A DNA stretch of 36,294 nucleotides from Actinomycetota bacterium (GCA_019237315.1 JAFAHG010000043.1:1-36294), one strand, 5' to 3'. Numbered from the stretch's first letter, positions 1 through 13,023 are shown. The notes: generated by a model not told the origin, from the letters alone. Numbers and translations are program-made.

Positions 1-1
1 C

Positions 2-589
2 GCGCTCGGCGGCACGGTCGACGGCCAGGCGAACTGGATCTACGACCACGGCGTGCTCTTCAAGAGCCTCTGCTGCGTCGACGGTCACGTCGCCGGCGTC
101 GCGCACGGCGACTGGTGGCGGCTGATCAGCGCCGCGTTCCTGCACTATGGGCCGCTGCATCTCGGCCTCAACATGCTGAGCCTGTACTTCGCGGGGTCGC
201 TCCTCGAGCAGGTGATCGGCCGCTGGCGCTACCTCGTCGTCTACGCGGTCTCGGGTCTCGCGGGGTCGGCAGGTGCGCTGTACGTCACGCCGAACTCGCC
301 GACCGCAGGTGCATCCGGTGCGATCTTCGGCGTGCTCGGCGCGCTGCTCGTGCTCGAACGCCGCGGGATCATCCAGTCGGGCGGACAGATCCTGATGTGG
401 ATCATCCTGAACCTCGTCTTCACGTTCTCGGTCAGCGGCATCTCGGTCGGCGGCCACATCGGCGGGCTCGTCGCCGGCATCGCGACGATGGCTGCGTTCA
501 CGCAGTTCCGGCGCTCCCCGCAGATGAGCATCGCGGCCGCCGGCGGCGTCGCGCTGATCGCGATCCTCGTCGCCTACGCGGCGGCGTAG
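2..589 (+). CDS. Rhomboid family intramembrane serine protease (5' truncated by window edge)
   Basis: Open frame runs from the window start (ALGGTVDGQANWIYDHGVLFKS...). GASGAIFG nucleophile motif, LGLNMLSLYFAG, GGHIGGLVAG His motif, multiple hydrophobic segments. Confidence 0.9.
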   Translation, partial: ALGGTVDGQANWIYDHGVLFKSLCCVDGHVAGVAHGDWWRLISAAFLHYGPLHLGLNMLSLYFAGSLLEQVIGRWRYLVVYAVSGLAGSAGALYVTPNSPTAGASGAIFGVLGALLVLERRGIIQSGGQILMWIILNLVFTFSVSGISVGGHIGGLVAGIATMAAFTQFRRSPQMSIAAAGGVALIAILVAYAAA

Positions 590-963
590 CGCCCGGTCAA
601 CCGCGCCGTCGCGAGCACCGTTCCGTGCTTGTCGAGCGCCTGCAGAGTGAAGACGTACGTGTGCGCGGGTCCGTGCGGCGGGCACGGGCCGCCCCACCCG
701 CTCGAGCCGAACCCGTTCGTCCCTTCACGCGGAGCGTGCTGCCCCGCGGCAAGTCCGCGCGACGTCGCCGGGATGCCCCGCGCGTCCCAGTGCACGAACC
801 GGTGGGCGCTCACGTCGACGACCTCGAGCCGGAAGCTGCGCGTGCCCGCGGGCGGCGCCGTCCAGTGGAGCGGCGGCGAGACGTCGGCTCCGTCACACGT
901 GTACTTCCGCGGGATCTCGCCGCCGTTGGCAAACGCCGACGTGAGGACGAGCGCGAGGAGCAT
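574..963 (-). CDS. PEBP / YbhB-YbcL family protein (Raf kinase inhibitor-like), compact
   Basis: IPRKYTCDGADVSPPLHW, GPCPPHGPAHTYVFTLQALD and LTGRY motifs. Converges on and overlaps the rhomboid 3' end by 16 bp. Confidence 0.85.
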   Translation of the reverse strand: MLLALVLTSAFANGGEIPRKYTCDGADVSPPLHWTAPPAGTRSFRLEVVDVSAHRFVHWDARGIPATSRGLAAGQHAPREGTNGFGSSGWGGPCPPHGPAHTYVFTLQALDKHGTVLATARLTGRYAAA

Positions 964-1002
964 GGAGAAAGTATGGCGGGGCCGCGCGTGCGGCCCCGCC
1001 TG

Positions 1003-1689
1003 TCAGACCGGAGCGTGCGCCGGGGCGGGCGCGTGCTCCGGGGCACGCATCCAGAGCAGCGCGCCGAGCTCGAGCGTGAACACGACGCCGACGAACGAGG
1101 CGACCATGGCAAACGCACCCGTTCCGGCCGCGAACGCGCCCGTCGCCTTGACGGAGACGCCTCCGAGAACGAGCAGGACCGCGAGGACCGCGTTCAGCAT
1201 CATCACGACCCGCGGATAGACACCGCGCGACGCCGCCATGCCGATGCACACGACGCCTGCGCAGGTCGCCCAGTACCAGGGGATCTGGATGAACTGGAGG
1301 AGCTTGTACAGCGGCTGCACCGCACCGGCGGAGACCAGCCCGCCGACGGTCAGCTGGCCGAGTGCACCGAAGATGCCGATGCCGACGCCGAGGATGCCGG
1401 CCGTCGCCGTCCCGGACACCAGGAAGACGGCCGCGAGCGGCGACTGACCCGCGGCGCGGAGGTGCAGCGCAACGTGTGCGATCACCACGATGAGCAGCAC
1501 GACTGCGATCTCGCCGAGCACGGTGCCGACGAGCACCTTGTTGTGGTGGTCGTGGAAGAACGCGACCACCTGGAGCGGGTTGTCCGCGAACTTCGGCGGC
1601 TTGCCGGGCAAGAGGAAGCTGACGAGGAAGAGGATGGCGGACGCGACGCCCCCCAGCCCTGCCAGCTGCCGTCCGGACCACGCACCCAT
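1003..1689 (-). CDS. Multi-pass membrane protein (DUF4386-like), function unknown
   Basis: 228-aa frame starting MGAWSGRQLAGLGGVASAILFLVSFLLPGKPP with about 6 hydrophobic segments. Clear Shine-Dalgarno AGGAGGGTTCC-ATG. Embedded in the ORF listed as 1003..2955. Confidence 0.8.
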   Translation of the reverse strand: MGAWSGRQLAGLGGVASAILFLVSFLLPGKPPKFADNPLQVVAFFHDHHNKVLVGTVLGEIAVVLLIVVIAHVALHLRAAGQSPLAAVFLVSGTATAGILGVGIGIFGALGQLTVGGLVSAGAVQPLYKLLQFIQIPWYWATCAGVVCIGMAASRGVYPRVVMMLNAVLAVLLVLGGVSVKATGAFAAGTGAFAMVASFVGVVFTLELGALLWMRAPEHAPAPAHAPV

Positions 1690-1730
1690 GGAACCCTCCT
1701 TCGGTGGGGAGTGAACGTGCTCTTCGATGA

Positions 1731-1746
1731 TCCGCCGCGAGGCGGA
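1731..1746. other. Perfect 6-bp stem / 4-nt loop inverted repeat just downstream of ppdK stop
   Basis: TCCGCC-GCGA-GGCGGA between the ppdK stop (1755) and the next gene start (1689). No U-tract, so only a weak terminator or mRNA-stability candidate. Confidence 0.4.
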
Positions 1747-1754
1747 CGGAACGA

Positions 1755-4340
<2,586 letters not shown>

Positions 4341-4344
4341 GGCG

Positions 4345-4503
4345 TTACCAGCGACGGCGCGCCTTGAACTCGGCGAGCCACGCAAGCGAACGCAGGCCGA
4401 ACCACACGGGCGTGAAGAGCGCGTAGAAGACGAAGAGCGCGACGGCGAGGGTCAGGCTCCACAGCGCCCAGCGCCACACGGGCACGGGCGGTTTCGGCTT
4501 CAC
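4345..4503 (-). CDS. Small (52 aa) single-pass membrane protein between PDRP and ppdK
   Basis: VKPKPPVPVWRWALWSLTLAVALFVFYALFTPVWFGLRSLAWLAEFKARRRW*. GTG start overlaps the upstream stop by 4 bp and the stop lies 4 bp before the ppdK start. One TM helix with basic C-terminus. Visible only as the tail of the 4345..6744 ORF. Confidence 0.7.
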   Translation of the reverse strand: MKPKPPVPVWRWALWSLTLAVALFVFYALFTPVWFGLRSLAWLAEFKARRRW

Positions 4504-5303
4504 GCGCGTGTCCTCTGCTCGACCGTCCGCATGATCCGGAGCGCGATCTCCTCGATCGACTGCTCTGTGACGTCGATGATCGGGCAGCCGAGGCGGCGGT
4601 GGACGGCGTGCGCGTGCTCGAGGTCCTTGTAGATCTCCTCGAGGCTCGCGTAGCGCCGGTCGCCGCCCATCTGCAGCACGCGCTCGGTGCGGATCTCCGC
4701 GAGGCGCCGCGCGTCGATCGTGAGCCCCACGAGCCGCGCCGGGTCGACCGCGAAGAGCTCCTCGGGCGGCTCGATCCCGACGACGAGCGGTACGTTCGCC
4801 GTCTTCCACCCGAGGTAGCCGAGGTAGATCGAGAGCGGCGTCTTCGACGTGCGCGAGACGCCGCACAGGACGATATCCGCCTCGGCGAGCCGGCGCGCGA
4901 CGCCGTCGTCCGACTTGACGGCGAACTCGATCGCGGCGATCCGCTGGAAGTAGCGCTCGTCGAGCGGCGGCAGCGCGCCGGCCCTCATCTCGGCGGCCTG
5001 CCCCGACACGGCGGCGACCGCTTCGAGTGGACGCTGCAACAGGTCGCAGTACGTGACGCGCTCGCGCTCGCAGAGCGCGTGCATCGCGGCGCGCAGCTCG
5101 GGCTCGACGAGCGTGTAGATGACGACCGACGGCCGGCCCTTCATCCGCTCGACCGCAAGCCAGAGGTCGTCGGCGGTCTCGATGCGCGGATGGCGCACGA
5201 CGGTGAACTCCTGGCCGGGGAACTGCACCTCGGTCGCCTGGACGACCCGCGTCGCGGTCTCGCCCGTCGCGTCGGAGACGATGTGCAGCTCGACGACGGC
5301 CAC
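4500..5303 (-). CDS. ppsR: Pyruvate, phosphate dikinase regulatory protein (bifunctional kinase/phosphorylase, DUF299)
   Basis: LHIVSDATGETA, P-loop-like CGVSRTSKTPLSIYLGYLGWKTANVPLV, IDVTEQSIEEIA. In operon with ppdK. Confidence 0.95.
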   Translation of the reverse strand: MAVVELHIVSDATGETATRVVQATEVQFPGQEFTVVRHPRIETADDLWLAVERMKGRPSVVIYTLVEPELRAAMHALCERERVTYCDLLQRPLEAVAAVSGQAAEMRAGALPPLDERYFQRIAAIEFAVKSDDGVARRLAEADIVLCGVSRTSKTPLSIYLGYLGWKTANVPLVVGIEPPEELFAVDPARLVGLTIDARRLAEIRTERVLQMGGDRRYASLEEIYKDLEHAHAVHRRLGCPIIDVTEQSIEEIALRIMRTVEQRTRA

Positions 5304-5331
5304 GAGCGGACTTTAGGGATAGTTTCAACGG
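5304..5331. promoter_or_regulatory. 28-bp divergent promoter region for ppsR and glyS, both predicted leaderless
   Basis: Plus strand TAGTTT (5320-5325)-N6-ATG(glyS). Minus strand TAAAGT (5315-5310)-N6-GTG(ppsR). Confidence 0.55.
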
Positions 5332-6671
<1,340 letters not shown>

Positions 6672-6690
<19 letters not shown>

Positions 6691-7637
6691 CGGGCCGCTG
6701 GCAGGCGCATTCGTTCGAGAGCGCCGCGCTCGCAGACAATCCACTCGGCGATCCCGCGACGCGGCCGCTGTACGTCTGGTCGCCCGGCGGCGACGGGCCG
6801 TACCCGAGCGTCTACATGCTGCAGGGCTTCACGGGGACGGCGCCCGCATGGTTCAACGTGCGCGCCTGGGAGCCGTCGTTCCCCGTCGTCGTCGAGGGGC
6901 TCGGGCTCGACGTCGTCGTGGTGCTGGTCGACGCGTTCACGTCGCTCGGCGGCTCTCAGTTCCTCGACTCGCCGGCGATCGGAAACTACCACACCTACCT
7001 CTGCGACGAGGTCGTGCCGTGGGTCGACGCGCGCTACCCGACGGGGCGGCGCGCGCTCGCCGGGAAGTCGTCGGGCGGATTCGGCGCGGCGGTGACGGCG
7101 ATGCTGCGGCCGGACCTCTTCTCCGGGTTCGCGACGCACGCCGGCGACGCGCTCTTCGACGTGACCTATCGCCGTGCGTTCGTCGAGGCCGTTCGTGCGC
7201 TGCGCGATGCCTACGGCGGCTCGTACGAGGCGTTCCTCGAGGACTTCCGCTCACGCCGGCCGCTCTCGAAGAAGACCGACCACGCCCTGATCGAGATGTG
7301 GGCGATGTCGGCCGCGTACTCGGGCGGCGAGCTGCCGTTCGACACCGCGACGGCCGCTGTCCGGGAGGACGTGTTCGAGCGGTGGCTCGCATGGGACCCG
7401 GTGCGGCTCGCGGAGAGCCGCACCGAGGCCCTGCGCGGCATGCGGGCGGTCTGGATCGACGCCGGCCGGGGCGACGAGTTCTTCCTCGACGTGGGCGCCG
7501 CCGCCTTCCGGCGGGCGGTCGCGGCGGCCGGGGTCCCCGACGAGATCGTCCATTTCGAGCTCCACGAGGGCGGCCACTTCGACACGGCCTGGCGGTACCC
7601 CCTGTCGCTCCGTCACCTCGTCGAACGCCTCGCCTGA
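6672..7637 (+). CDS. Alpha/beta hydrolase, putative esterase family
   Basis: YPSVYMLQGFTGTAPAWFN, nucleophile elbow AGKSSGGFGA, C-terminal His in HEGGHFDTAW. GTG start overlaps the glyS end by 19 bp. Confidence 0.85.
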
Positions 7638-7658
7638 GCCGCCGTAGAATCACGCCCC

Positions 7659-8240
7659 GTGAACATCGTCGTCTCGAACCTCAAGGGCGGCGTCGGCAAG
7701 ACGACGACCGCCGTCTACCTGGCCGCCGCAGCGGCCGCGCGGGGCCACGACCCGGTCGTGCTCGTCGACGCCGACCGCCAGGCCTCGGCCGCCGAGTGGC
7801 TCGAGGAGCGGCCGATCGACGGCGTCGAGATCGTCGAAGCGCCGTCGGAGCGCACGCTCGCCCGCGCGATGAAGAGCCACGACGGCGTCGGCATCGTCGA
7901 CACGCCGCCGGGAGACGAGCGCCTCGTGGTGTCGACGTTCGGCGTCGCCGACGCGGTCGTCATCCCCACGCGTGCCGGCGGTGTCGAGTTCTCGCGCGTC
8001 GCGTACACGCTCGACATGATTCCGTCGAAGACCGCGCGCGGCGTCGTCATCGTCTCGGCGCGTTTCGGGACGAACGACCTCGAGGAGACGATCGCCTGGT
8101 GGCGCGCCGAGAAGGTGCCGATCTGGGGCGTGATTCCGGAGCGCGTCGCAATCGCCGCCGGCCCCGAGGCGCGGCTCTACCGCGAGGGGCTCGACGAGTA
8201 CGACAAGGTTCTGCGCGCGGCGATGCGCGGCGGCCGCTAG
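7659..8240 (+). CDS. ParA/MinD-family ATPase (orphan, no ParB nearby)
   Basis: Deviant Walker A LKGGVGKTTTAVYLA, LVDADRQASAAEW, VDTPPG. GTG start preceded by TAGAAT-N8. Confidence 0.88.
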   Translation: MNIVVSNLKGGVGKTTTAVYLAAAAAARGHDPVVLVDADRQASAAEWLEERPIDGVEIVEAPSERTLARAMKSHDGVGIVDTPPGDERLVVSTFGVADAVVIPTRAGGVEFSRVAYTLDMIPSKTARGVVIVSARFGTNDLEETIAWWRAEKVPIWGVIPERVAIAAGPEARLYREGLDEYDKVLRAAMRGGR

Positions 8241-8656
8241 CGGCGAGGCCGCTCCATGAGCTTGTAGTCCGGCTTCTCGAAGCCGAACCGCTCGTACAGC
8301 GAATGCGCATCCTCGGTGTGCAGGAACCACTTTGCGTCCGCGTGCGGTCCGTTGTCGATCATCTCGCGCACGAGCTCGACGCCGAGGCCGCGGCCGCGGT
8401 ACGCATCGACGACGTACACGTCGGCGAGGTAGAAGAGCTTCGGCGCGCAGCGCGCAGCGCGGCAGAACCCGACGAGCTCGCCGTCGTGGTACATACCGAC
8501 GACGCGCACGGCCTCTCCGACGATCTTCCGTACGGTTTCGAGGTCGCGGTCGCGCGCCCAGTACGACTCGTTCGCGAGGAAGCGGTGCACGGCATCGACG
8601 TCGATTCGGCTCGGGTCGTCGTCGACCTCGAACCCGTCGCCGAGGTCGCGCTTCAT
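8237..8656 (-). CDS. GNAT family N-acetyltransferase
   Basis: YLADVYVVDAYRGRGLGVELVREMI (acetyl-CoA motif A), LYERFGFEKPD. Confidence 0.88.
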   Translation of the reverse strand: MKRDLGDGFEVDDDPSRIDVDAVHRFLANESYWARDRDLETVRKIVGEAVRVVGMYHDGELVGFCRAARCAPKLFYLADVYVVDAYRGRGLGVELVREMIDNGPHADAKWFLHTEDAHSLYERFGFEKPDYKLMERPRR

Positions 8657-9387
8657 GCGGACAGCGTCCGCAGACGGAACCCGCCGTGCTCCTCGTAGGA
8701 CGACGTGATCACGGCGAGTGCGTCGCGCCGCGCGCGGTCCGACATCGCGATTGCGTGTGCGTCGGCGAGGGGCGCGGAGAGCAGCGCCTCGATGCCGGCG
8801 AGGCCGTCGGGCGAAAGTGCGAGTGCGTCGCGGGCGTGCTCGCGGCACACGGCGCCGCCGGCGCGCGCCGAAAACCCGACGAGCGCGTCGCTCCCGCACT
8901 CGACGCAGCTCGTGACGTGCGGGAGGTATCCCGAGAGCCAGAGCAGCTTCAGCTGGAACGAGAGCGCAAGCGGGTCGACGGCCGGCCGCGTCGTTGCGGG
9001 CGGCGTCGAGTCGAGCGCGTCGAGGAAGCGTGTCAGCGCCGTGAAGGCCCGCGCGTTCGCCTCCGGCTCGGTGAAGAGGCGGAGCATCGCCTCGGCGCCG
9101 ACGAGGCCGACCTCGAGGCGGTAGCGGTCCTCGCGCGCCGCGCGGTGCGAGGCGATGAGCGACGCGCCCGTGACCGTGTCGAGCTCCCCGGATCCCTGGT
9201 GCAGCATCAGCTCGACGTGCGACAACGGCTCGAGCCGTGCGCCGAAGCGCGACTTCGTCTTCCGGATCCCCTTCGCGATCGCACCGACGCGCCCGCGTTC
9301 GAGCGTGTAGAGGTGGAGGATGCGGTCGGCCTCGGAGAAGCGGAGCGAGCGGAGCACGACCGCCTCGGCCTTCGTCGTCCGTCCCAT
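8653..9387 (-). CDS. recO: DNA repair protein RecO
   Basis: TKAEAVVLRSLRFSEADRILHLYTLERGRVGAIAKGIRKTKSRFGARLEPLSHVEL, zinc site CVECGSD...CREHA. Confidence 0.92.
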   Translation of the reverse strand: MGRTTKAEAVVLRSLRFSEADRILHLYTLERGRVGAIAKGIRKTKSRFGARLEPLSHVELMLHQGSGELDTVTGASLIASHRAAREDRYRLEVGLVGAEAMLRLFTEPEANARAFTALTRFLDALDSTPPATTRPAVDPLALSFQLKLLWLSGYLPHVTSCVECGSDALVGFSARAGGAVCREHARDALALSPDGLAGIEALLSAPLADAHAIAMSDRARRDALAVITSSYEEHGGFRLRTLSA

Positions 9388-9449
9388 CGTGACCAGTCTA
9401 GCAGGGGCACCGGGAATCATCCGGGGCGGGTTGTTCGTTTGAACCAGTG

Positions 9450-9704
9450 ATGGCACGAGTTCGGATGTATACGACCCGCTGGTGCGGCTTCTGCGTCCGT
9501 GCGAAGGCGCTCCTCGATGCGAAGGGGATCGCCTACGAGGAGGTGCAGCTCGACGACGACGCCGCGTTTCGCGCCCGGCTCCAGGAGCTGACCGGCGGCT
9601 GGACGGTGCCGCAGATCCTGATCGACGAGCGCCCGATCGGCGGCTACACCGAGCTTGCACGCCTGGCGCGCGACGGGCGGCTCGACGAGCTGCTCGCGGC
9701 GTAA
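9450..9704 (+). CDS. Glutaredoxin / mycoredoxin-like thiol-disulfide oxidoreductase
   Basis: YTTRWCGFCVRAKALLDAKGIAYEEVQLD active site CGFC, cis-Pro TVPQILID, GGYTEL. Confidence 0.9.
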   Translation: MARVRMYTTRWCGFCVRAKALLDAKGIAYEEVQLDDDAAFRARLQELTGGWTVPQILIDERPIGGYTELARLARDGRLDELLAA

Positions 9705-10534
9705 CCCGGCGGCGGCTGGCACTGCGGGCAGTACCAGGTGCCGCGCCCTGCGACGCGGATCTTCTCGATCGGCGTCCCGCAGCGCGAGCACGGCTCGCCC
9801 CCGCGGCCGTACACCTTGAACTCGGTCTGCATGCGGCCGGTCGTCCCGTCCGGGAGGCGGTAATCGGTGAGCGTCGAGCCTTGCCGCGCGATTCCGAGCT
9901 CGAGCGCGCGACGAATCGCGCGGTGCAGCGCCCGGGTTTGCGCGACGTCGAGCTCGTGCGCGGGCCGCAGCGGATGGATGCGCGCGCGCCAGAGCGCCTC
10001 GTCGGCGTAGATGTTCCCGACGCCGGCGACGGTACGCTGGTCGAGGAGCGCCGCCTTGATCGGCGCCCGGCGGTGCGCGAGCTTCGCGGCGAGGTCGCGC
10101 GGGCGGAACTCCTCCGCGAGCGGTTCGGCGCCGACGCGTGCGTCGACGTACTCGGCGACCTCCTGTGGTTCGAGGAGGAGCCATGTGCCGAATCTGCGGA
10201 CGTCGCGGTAGGCGACGTCCGACCCGTCGTCTAGCCTGACAACGGCACGGCGGTAGGGGTCTCCCGGGAGCGTCCCCGCCTGCGCGTGCAGCAACGACCC
10301 CGTCATCCGGAGGTGAACCAGGAGCGCGCGACCCGACTCGAACCGCACGATCAGATACTTGCCGCGGCGGTCGACGGCCGCGACACGCTCCCCCTCGAGC
10401 TCGCGGGCGACCGTCGCGGGATCGAGCGGGCGTGTGAGACGCGTGTCGGCGATCTCCACGTGGTCGAAGCGCCGGCCGGTGAGGACGGGCGCGAGCTGGA
10501 GACGGACGGACTCGACCTCGGGAAGCTCCGGCAT
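9644..10534 (-). CDS. mutM: Formamidopyrimidine-DNA glycosylase
   Basis: MPELPEVESVRLQL N-terminus, GVGNIYADEALW, zinc finger CSRCGTPIEKIRVAGRGTWYCPQCQ. Last ~20 codons overlap the glutaredoxin gene on the opposite strand. Confidence 0.95.
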   Translation of the reverse strand: MPELPEVESVRLQLAPVLTGRRFDHVEIADTRLTRPLDPATVARELEGERVAAVDRRGKYLIVRFESGRALLVHLRMTGSLLHAQAGTLPGDPYRRAVVRLDDGSDVAYRDVRRFGTWLLLEPQEVAEYVDARVGAEPLAEEFRPRDLAAKLAHRRAPIKAALLDQRTVAGVGNIYADEALWRARIHPLRPAHELDVAQTRALHRAIRRALELGIARQGSTLTDYRLPDGTTGRMQTEFKVYGRGGEPCSRCGTPIEKIRVAGRGTWYCPQCQPPPGYAASSSSSRPSRARRASSV

Positions 10535-10557
10535 GCGGCCACGGTAGCCGCGCCCGG

Positions 10558-10573
10558 GTCTCCGCTAGGAGAC
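10558..10573. other. Perfect inverted repeat with the deoA stop codon in its loop
   Basis: GTCTCC-GCTA-GGAGAC. The minus-strand TAG stop (10567-10565) lies within the loop. Confidence 0.4.
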
Positions 10574-11863
10574 GACTTCGATCAGGATGCGTCGCTCGGG
10601 CGGCGGCGTGTCGCCGAGCTCGTAGGCCGCGAGCACCGCGTCGACCGCTTCAGCTGCGGACGCGTCGTCGCGCGCGTGCACCTCGGCGAGCGTCTCGCCG
10701 CGCTCGACGCCGTCCCCGCGCTTCCGGAGGCAGACGACGCCGACGGCGTGGTCGATCGTGTCCGACTTCGTCTGCCGTCCGGCGCCGAGGTGGAGCGCGG
10801 CGTTGCCGACGGCGATCGCACCGAGCCGCGTCACGACGCCCTCGCGCGGCGACTCGACGGTGCGCACGACCGGCGCGCGCTCGAGGACGTCCTCGTCCGC
10901 GGTGCCGCCCTGCGCCTCCAGCCAGCGGCACCAGGTCGCCTCGGCTGCGCCGCTCGCGACCGCTTCCGCGACACGTCGGCGCGCCTCGGCCTCGTCGATA
11001 CCGAGATCCGAGAGCGTCAGCAGGCGCAGACACGCGTCGTGCACGAGCTGCGTGAAGTCGGGCGGCCCCTCGCCGCGCACGGTCGCGCGCGCCTCGCGCA
11101 CCTCGAGCGCGTTCCCGACCGCAGCCCCGAGCGGCTGCTCCATGTCCGTCAGCAGACAGACGACCTGACGGCCGGCTTGCTCGCCGAGCGAGAGCATCGC
11201 CTCCGCGAGGCGGCGCGCGTCGTCCAGCGTCTTCATGAACGCGCCGTCGCCGACCTTGACGTCGAGCACGATCGCCTGCGCCCCGGCCGCGATCTTCTTC
11301 GACATGATCGAGGCGGCGATCAGGGAGAGCTGGTCGACGGTCGCCGTCACGTCGCGGAGCCCGTAGAGCGCCTTGTCGGCGGGAACGAGCTCCGCCGTCT
11401 GCCCGATGATCGCGAGGCCGACGTCGCGGACCTGCGACACGAACTCGTCGAGCGTCAGCTCGATCCGGAAGCCGGGGATCGACTCCAGCTTGTCGAGCGT
11501 ACCGCCGGTGTGCCCGAGTCCCCGGCCACTCATCTTCCCGAACGGGACGCCGCACGCGGCGACGATCGGCCCGACCGCAAGCGAGGTCTTGTCCCCCACC
11601 CCACCTGTCGAATGCTTGTCGACGACCTTGCGGCCGAGGGCGCCGCCGAGGTCGATCGTGTCGCCGCTCCGGATCATCGCGTCCGTCAGCGCGTACGTCT
11701 CGCGCGGAGAAAGCCCGCGGAAGTACACGGCCATGCAGAACGCTGCGAGCTGGTAGTCGGGGACCTCACCGCGCGCGTAGCCGAGGATGAGCTCGCCGAT
11801 CTCCTCCGGCGCAAGCTCCGCTCCGTCCCGCTTGCGCTGGATCAGCTCGGCTGCGCGGATCAC
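10565..11863 (-). CDS. deoA: Pyrimidine-nucleoside/thymidine phosphorylase
   Basis: DKHSTGGVGDKTSLAVGPIVAACGVPFGKMSGRGLGHTGGTLDKLESIPGF, DVKVGDGAFMKT. GTG start overlaps the deoB stop by 4 bp. Confidence 0.95.
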   Translation of the reverse strand: MIRAAELIQRKRDGAELAPEEIGELILGYARGEVPDYQLAAFCMAVYFRGLSPRETYALTDAMIRSGDTIDLGGALGRKVVDKHSTGGVGDKTSLAVGPIVAACGVPFGKMSGRGLGHTGGTLDKLESIPGFRIELTLDEFVSQVRDVGLAIIGQTAELVPADKALYGLRDVTATVDQLSLIAASIMSKKIAAGAQAIVLDVKVGDGAFMKTLDDARRLAEAMLSLGEQAGRQVVCLLTDMEQPLGAAVGNALEVREARATVRGEGPPDFTQLVHDACLRLLTLSDLGIDEAEARRRVAEAVASGAAEATWCRWLEAQGGTADEDVLERAPVVRTVESPREGVVTRLGAIAVGNAALHLGAGRQTKSDTIDHAVGVVCLRKRGDGVERGETLAEVHARDDASAAEAVDAVLAAYELGDTPPPERRILIEVVS

Positions 11864-13023
11864 TGCTCGACGATTGTCTTGCCTGGCAGCGCACGGCCGG
11901 CCGAAGCGCCGAGCCATCGCGAGACGGTCGCACCGACGTCCGCGAACTCGCCCTCGTGCAGGTGGCCGGCGGCGTTGCGTCCTTCCACGTAGGCGAGTAG
12001 GAGCGCGTGCTCGCGCGAGTGGTCGGTCGACGGCGTCGTCGGGTCGCACCCGTGGTCCGAGGTGAGGATCAAGAGGTCGTCCTTGCGGAGCGCGTCGAGG
12101 ATGTCCGGCAGCCGGCGGTCGAAGTCCTGCAGGCAGCGGTGGAAGTTGACCGGGTCGTTGCGGTGTCCCCAGAGCATGTCCGTCTCGACGAGGTTCGTGA
12201 AGACGAATCCGTCGTCGACCGAGCGCAGGAGCTCCTCCGTGCGCGTGATGCCGTCAATGTTCGACTTGGTCGGGAACGACTCGTCGACGTCGCAGCCGGC
12301 GAAGATGTCGGAGATCTTCCCGACGCCGTACACCTTGTGCCCGGCGTCGCGGAGGACCGAGAGATAGTTCGGCCGCTTCGGTTCGAGCGAGAAGTCGTGC
12401 CTGTTCGCGGTGCGGGTGTAGTTACCCGGCTCGCCCGCGAACGGTCGAGCGATGACGCGGCCGACCGCGTGCTTGCCCGTGAGGATCTCGCGGGCGACGC
12501 GGCATGCGTCGTACAGCTCCTCGAGCGGGATCGTCTCCTCGTGCGCGGCGATCTGGAAGACCGAGTCGGCACTCGTGTAGACGATCCACTTGCCGGTTCG
12601 CTGATGCTCCTCGCCGAGGTCCTGGATGATCTCCGTCCCGCTCGCCGGGTAGTTGCCGAGGACGCCGCGCCCCGTCCGGTTCATGAACGGGTCGATCACC
12701 TCGTCGGGGAAGCCGTGCGGGTAGGTCGGCATCGCCTGCGGCGTGACGATCCCCATCAGCTCCCAGTGCCCGGTGGTCGTGTCCTTCCCGCGGGAACGCT
12801 CGACGAGCCGGCCGGCGATCGCGGGTGCACCGGGCTGCGGCGGACAGCCGGCGAGCTCCTCGACGTTGCCGAGGCCGAGCGCCTCGAGGGTCGGGAGGTC
12901 GAGGCCTCCGACGGCGCGGGCGACGTTCCCGAGGGTGTCGGAACCCTCGTCGCCGTAATCGGCCGAGTCCGGCAGCTCGCCCGCACCGACCGCATCGAGC
13001 ACGATGACGCACGCGCGGGCCAC
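11860..13023 (-). CDS. deoB: Phosphopentomutase
   Basis: ACVIVLDAVGAGELPDSADYGDEGSDTLGN, GKDTTTGHWELMGI, ILTSDHGCDPTTPSTDHSREHALLL. Confidence 0.96.
   Translation of the reverse strand: MARACVIVLDAVGAGELPDSADYGDEGSDTLGNVARAVGGLDLPTLEALGLGNVEELAGCPPQPGAPAIAGRLVERSRGKDTTTGHWELMGIVTPQAMPTYPHGFPDEVIDPFMNRTGRGVLGNYPASGTEIIQDLGEEHQRTGKWIVYTSADSVFQIAAHEETIPLEELYDACRVAREILTGKHAVGRVIARPFAGEPGNYTRTANRHDFSLEPKRPNYLSVLRDAGHKVYGVGKISDIFAGCDVDESFPTKSNIDGITRTEELLRSVDDGFVFTNLVETDMLWGHRNDPVNFHRCLQDFDRRLPDILDALRKDDLLILTSDHGCDPTTPSTDHSREHALLLAYVEGRNAAGHLHEGEFADVGATVSRWLGASAGRALPGKTIVEQ

Noticed and set aside
9433-9444. GTTC-GTTT-GAAC inverted repeat before glutaredoxin as an SOS/LexA box
   Set aside because: Gram-positive LexA boxes are GAAC-N4-GTTC; this has the half-sites in opposite order.
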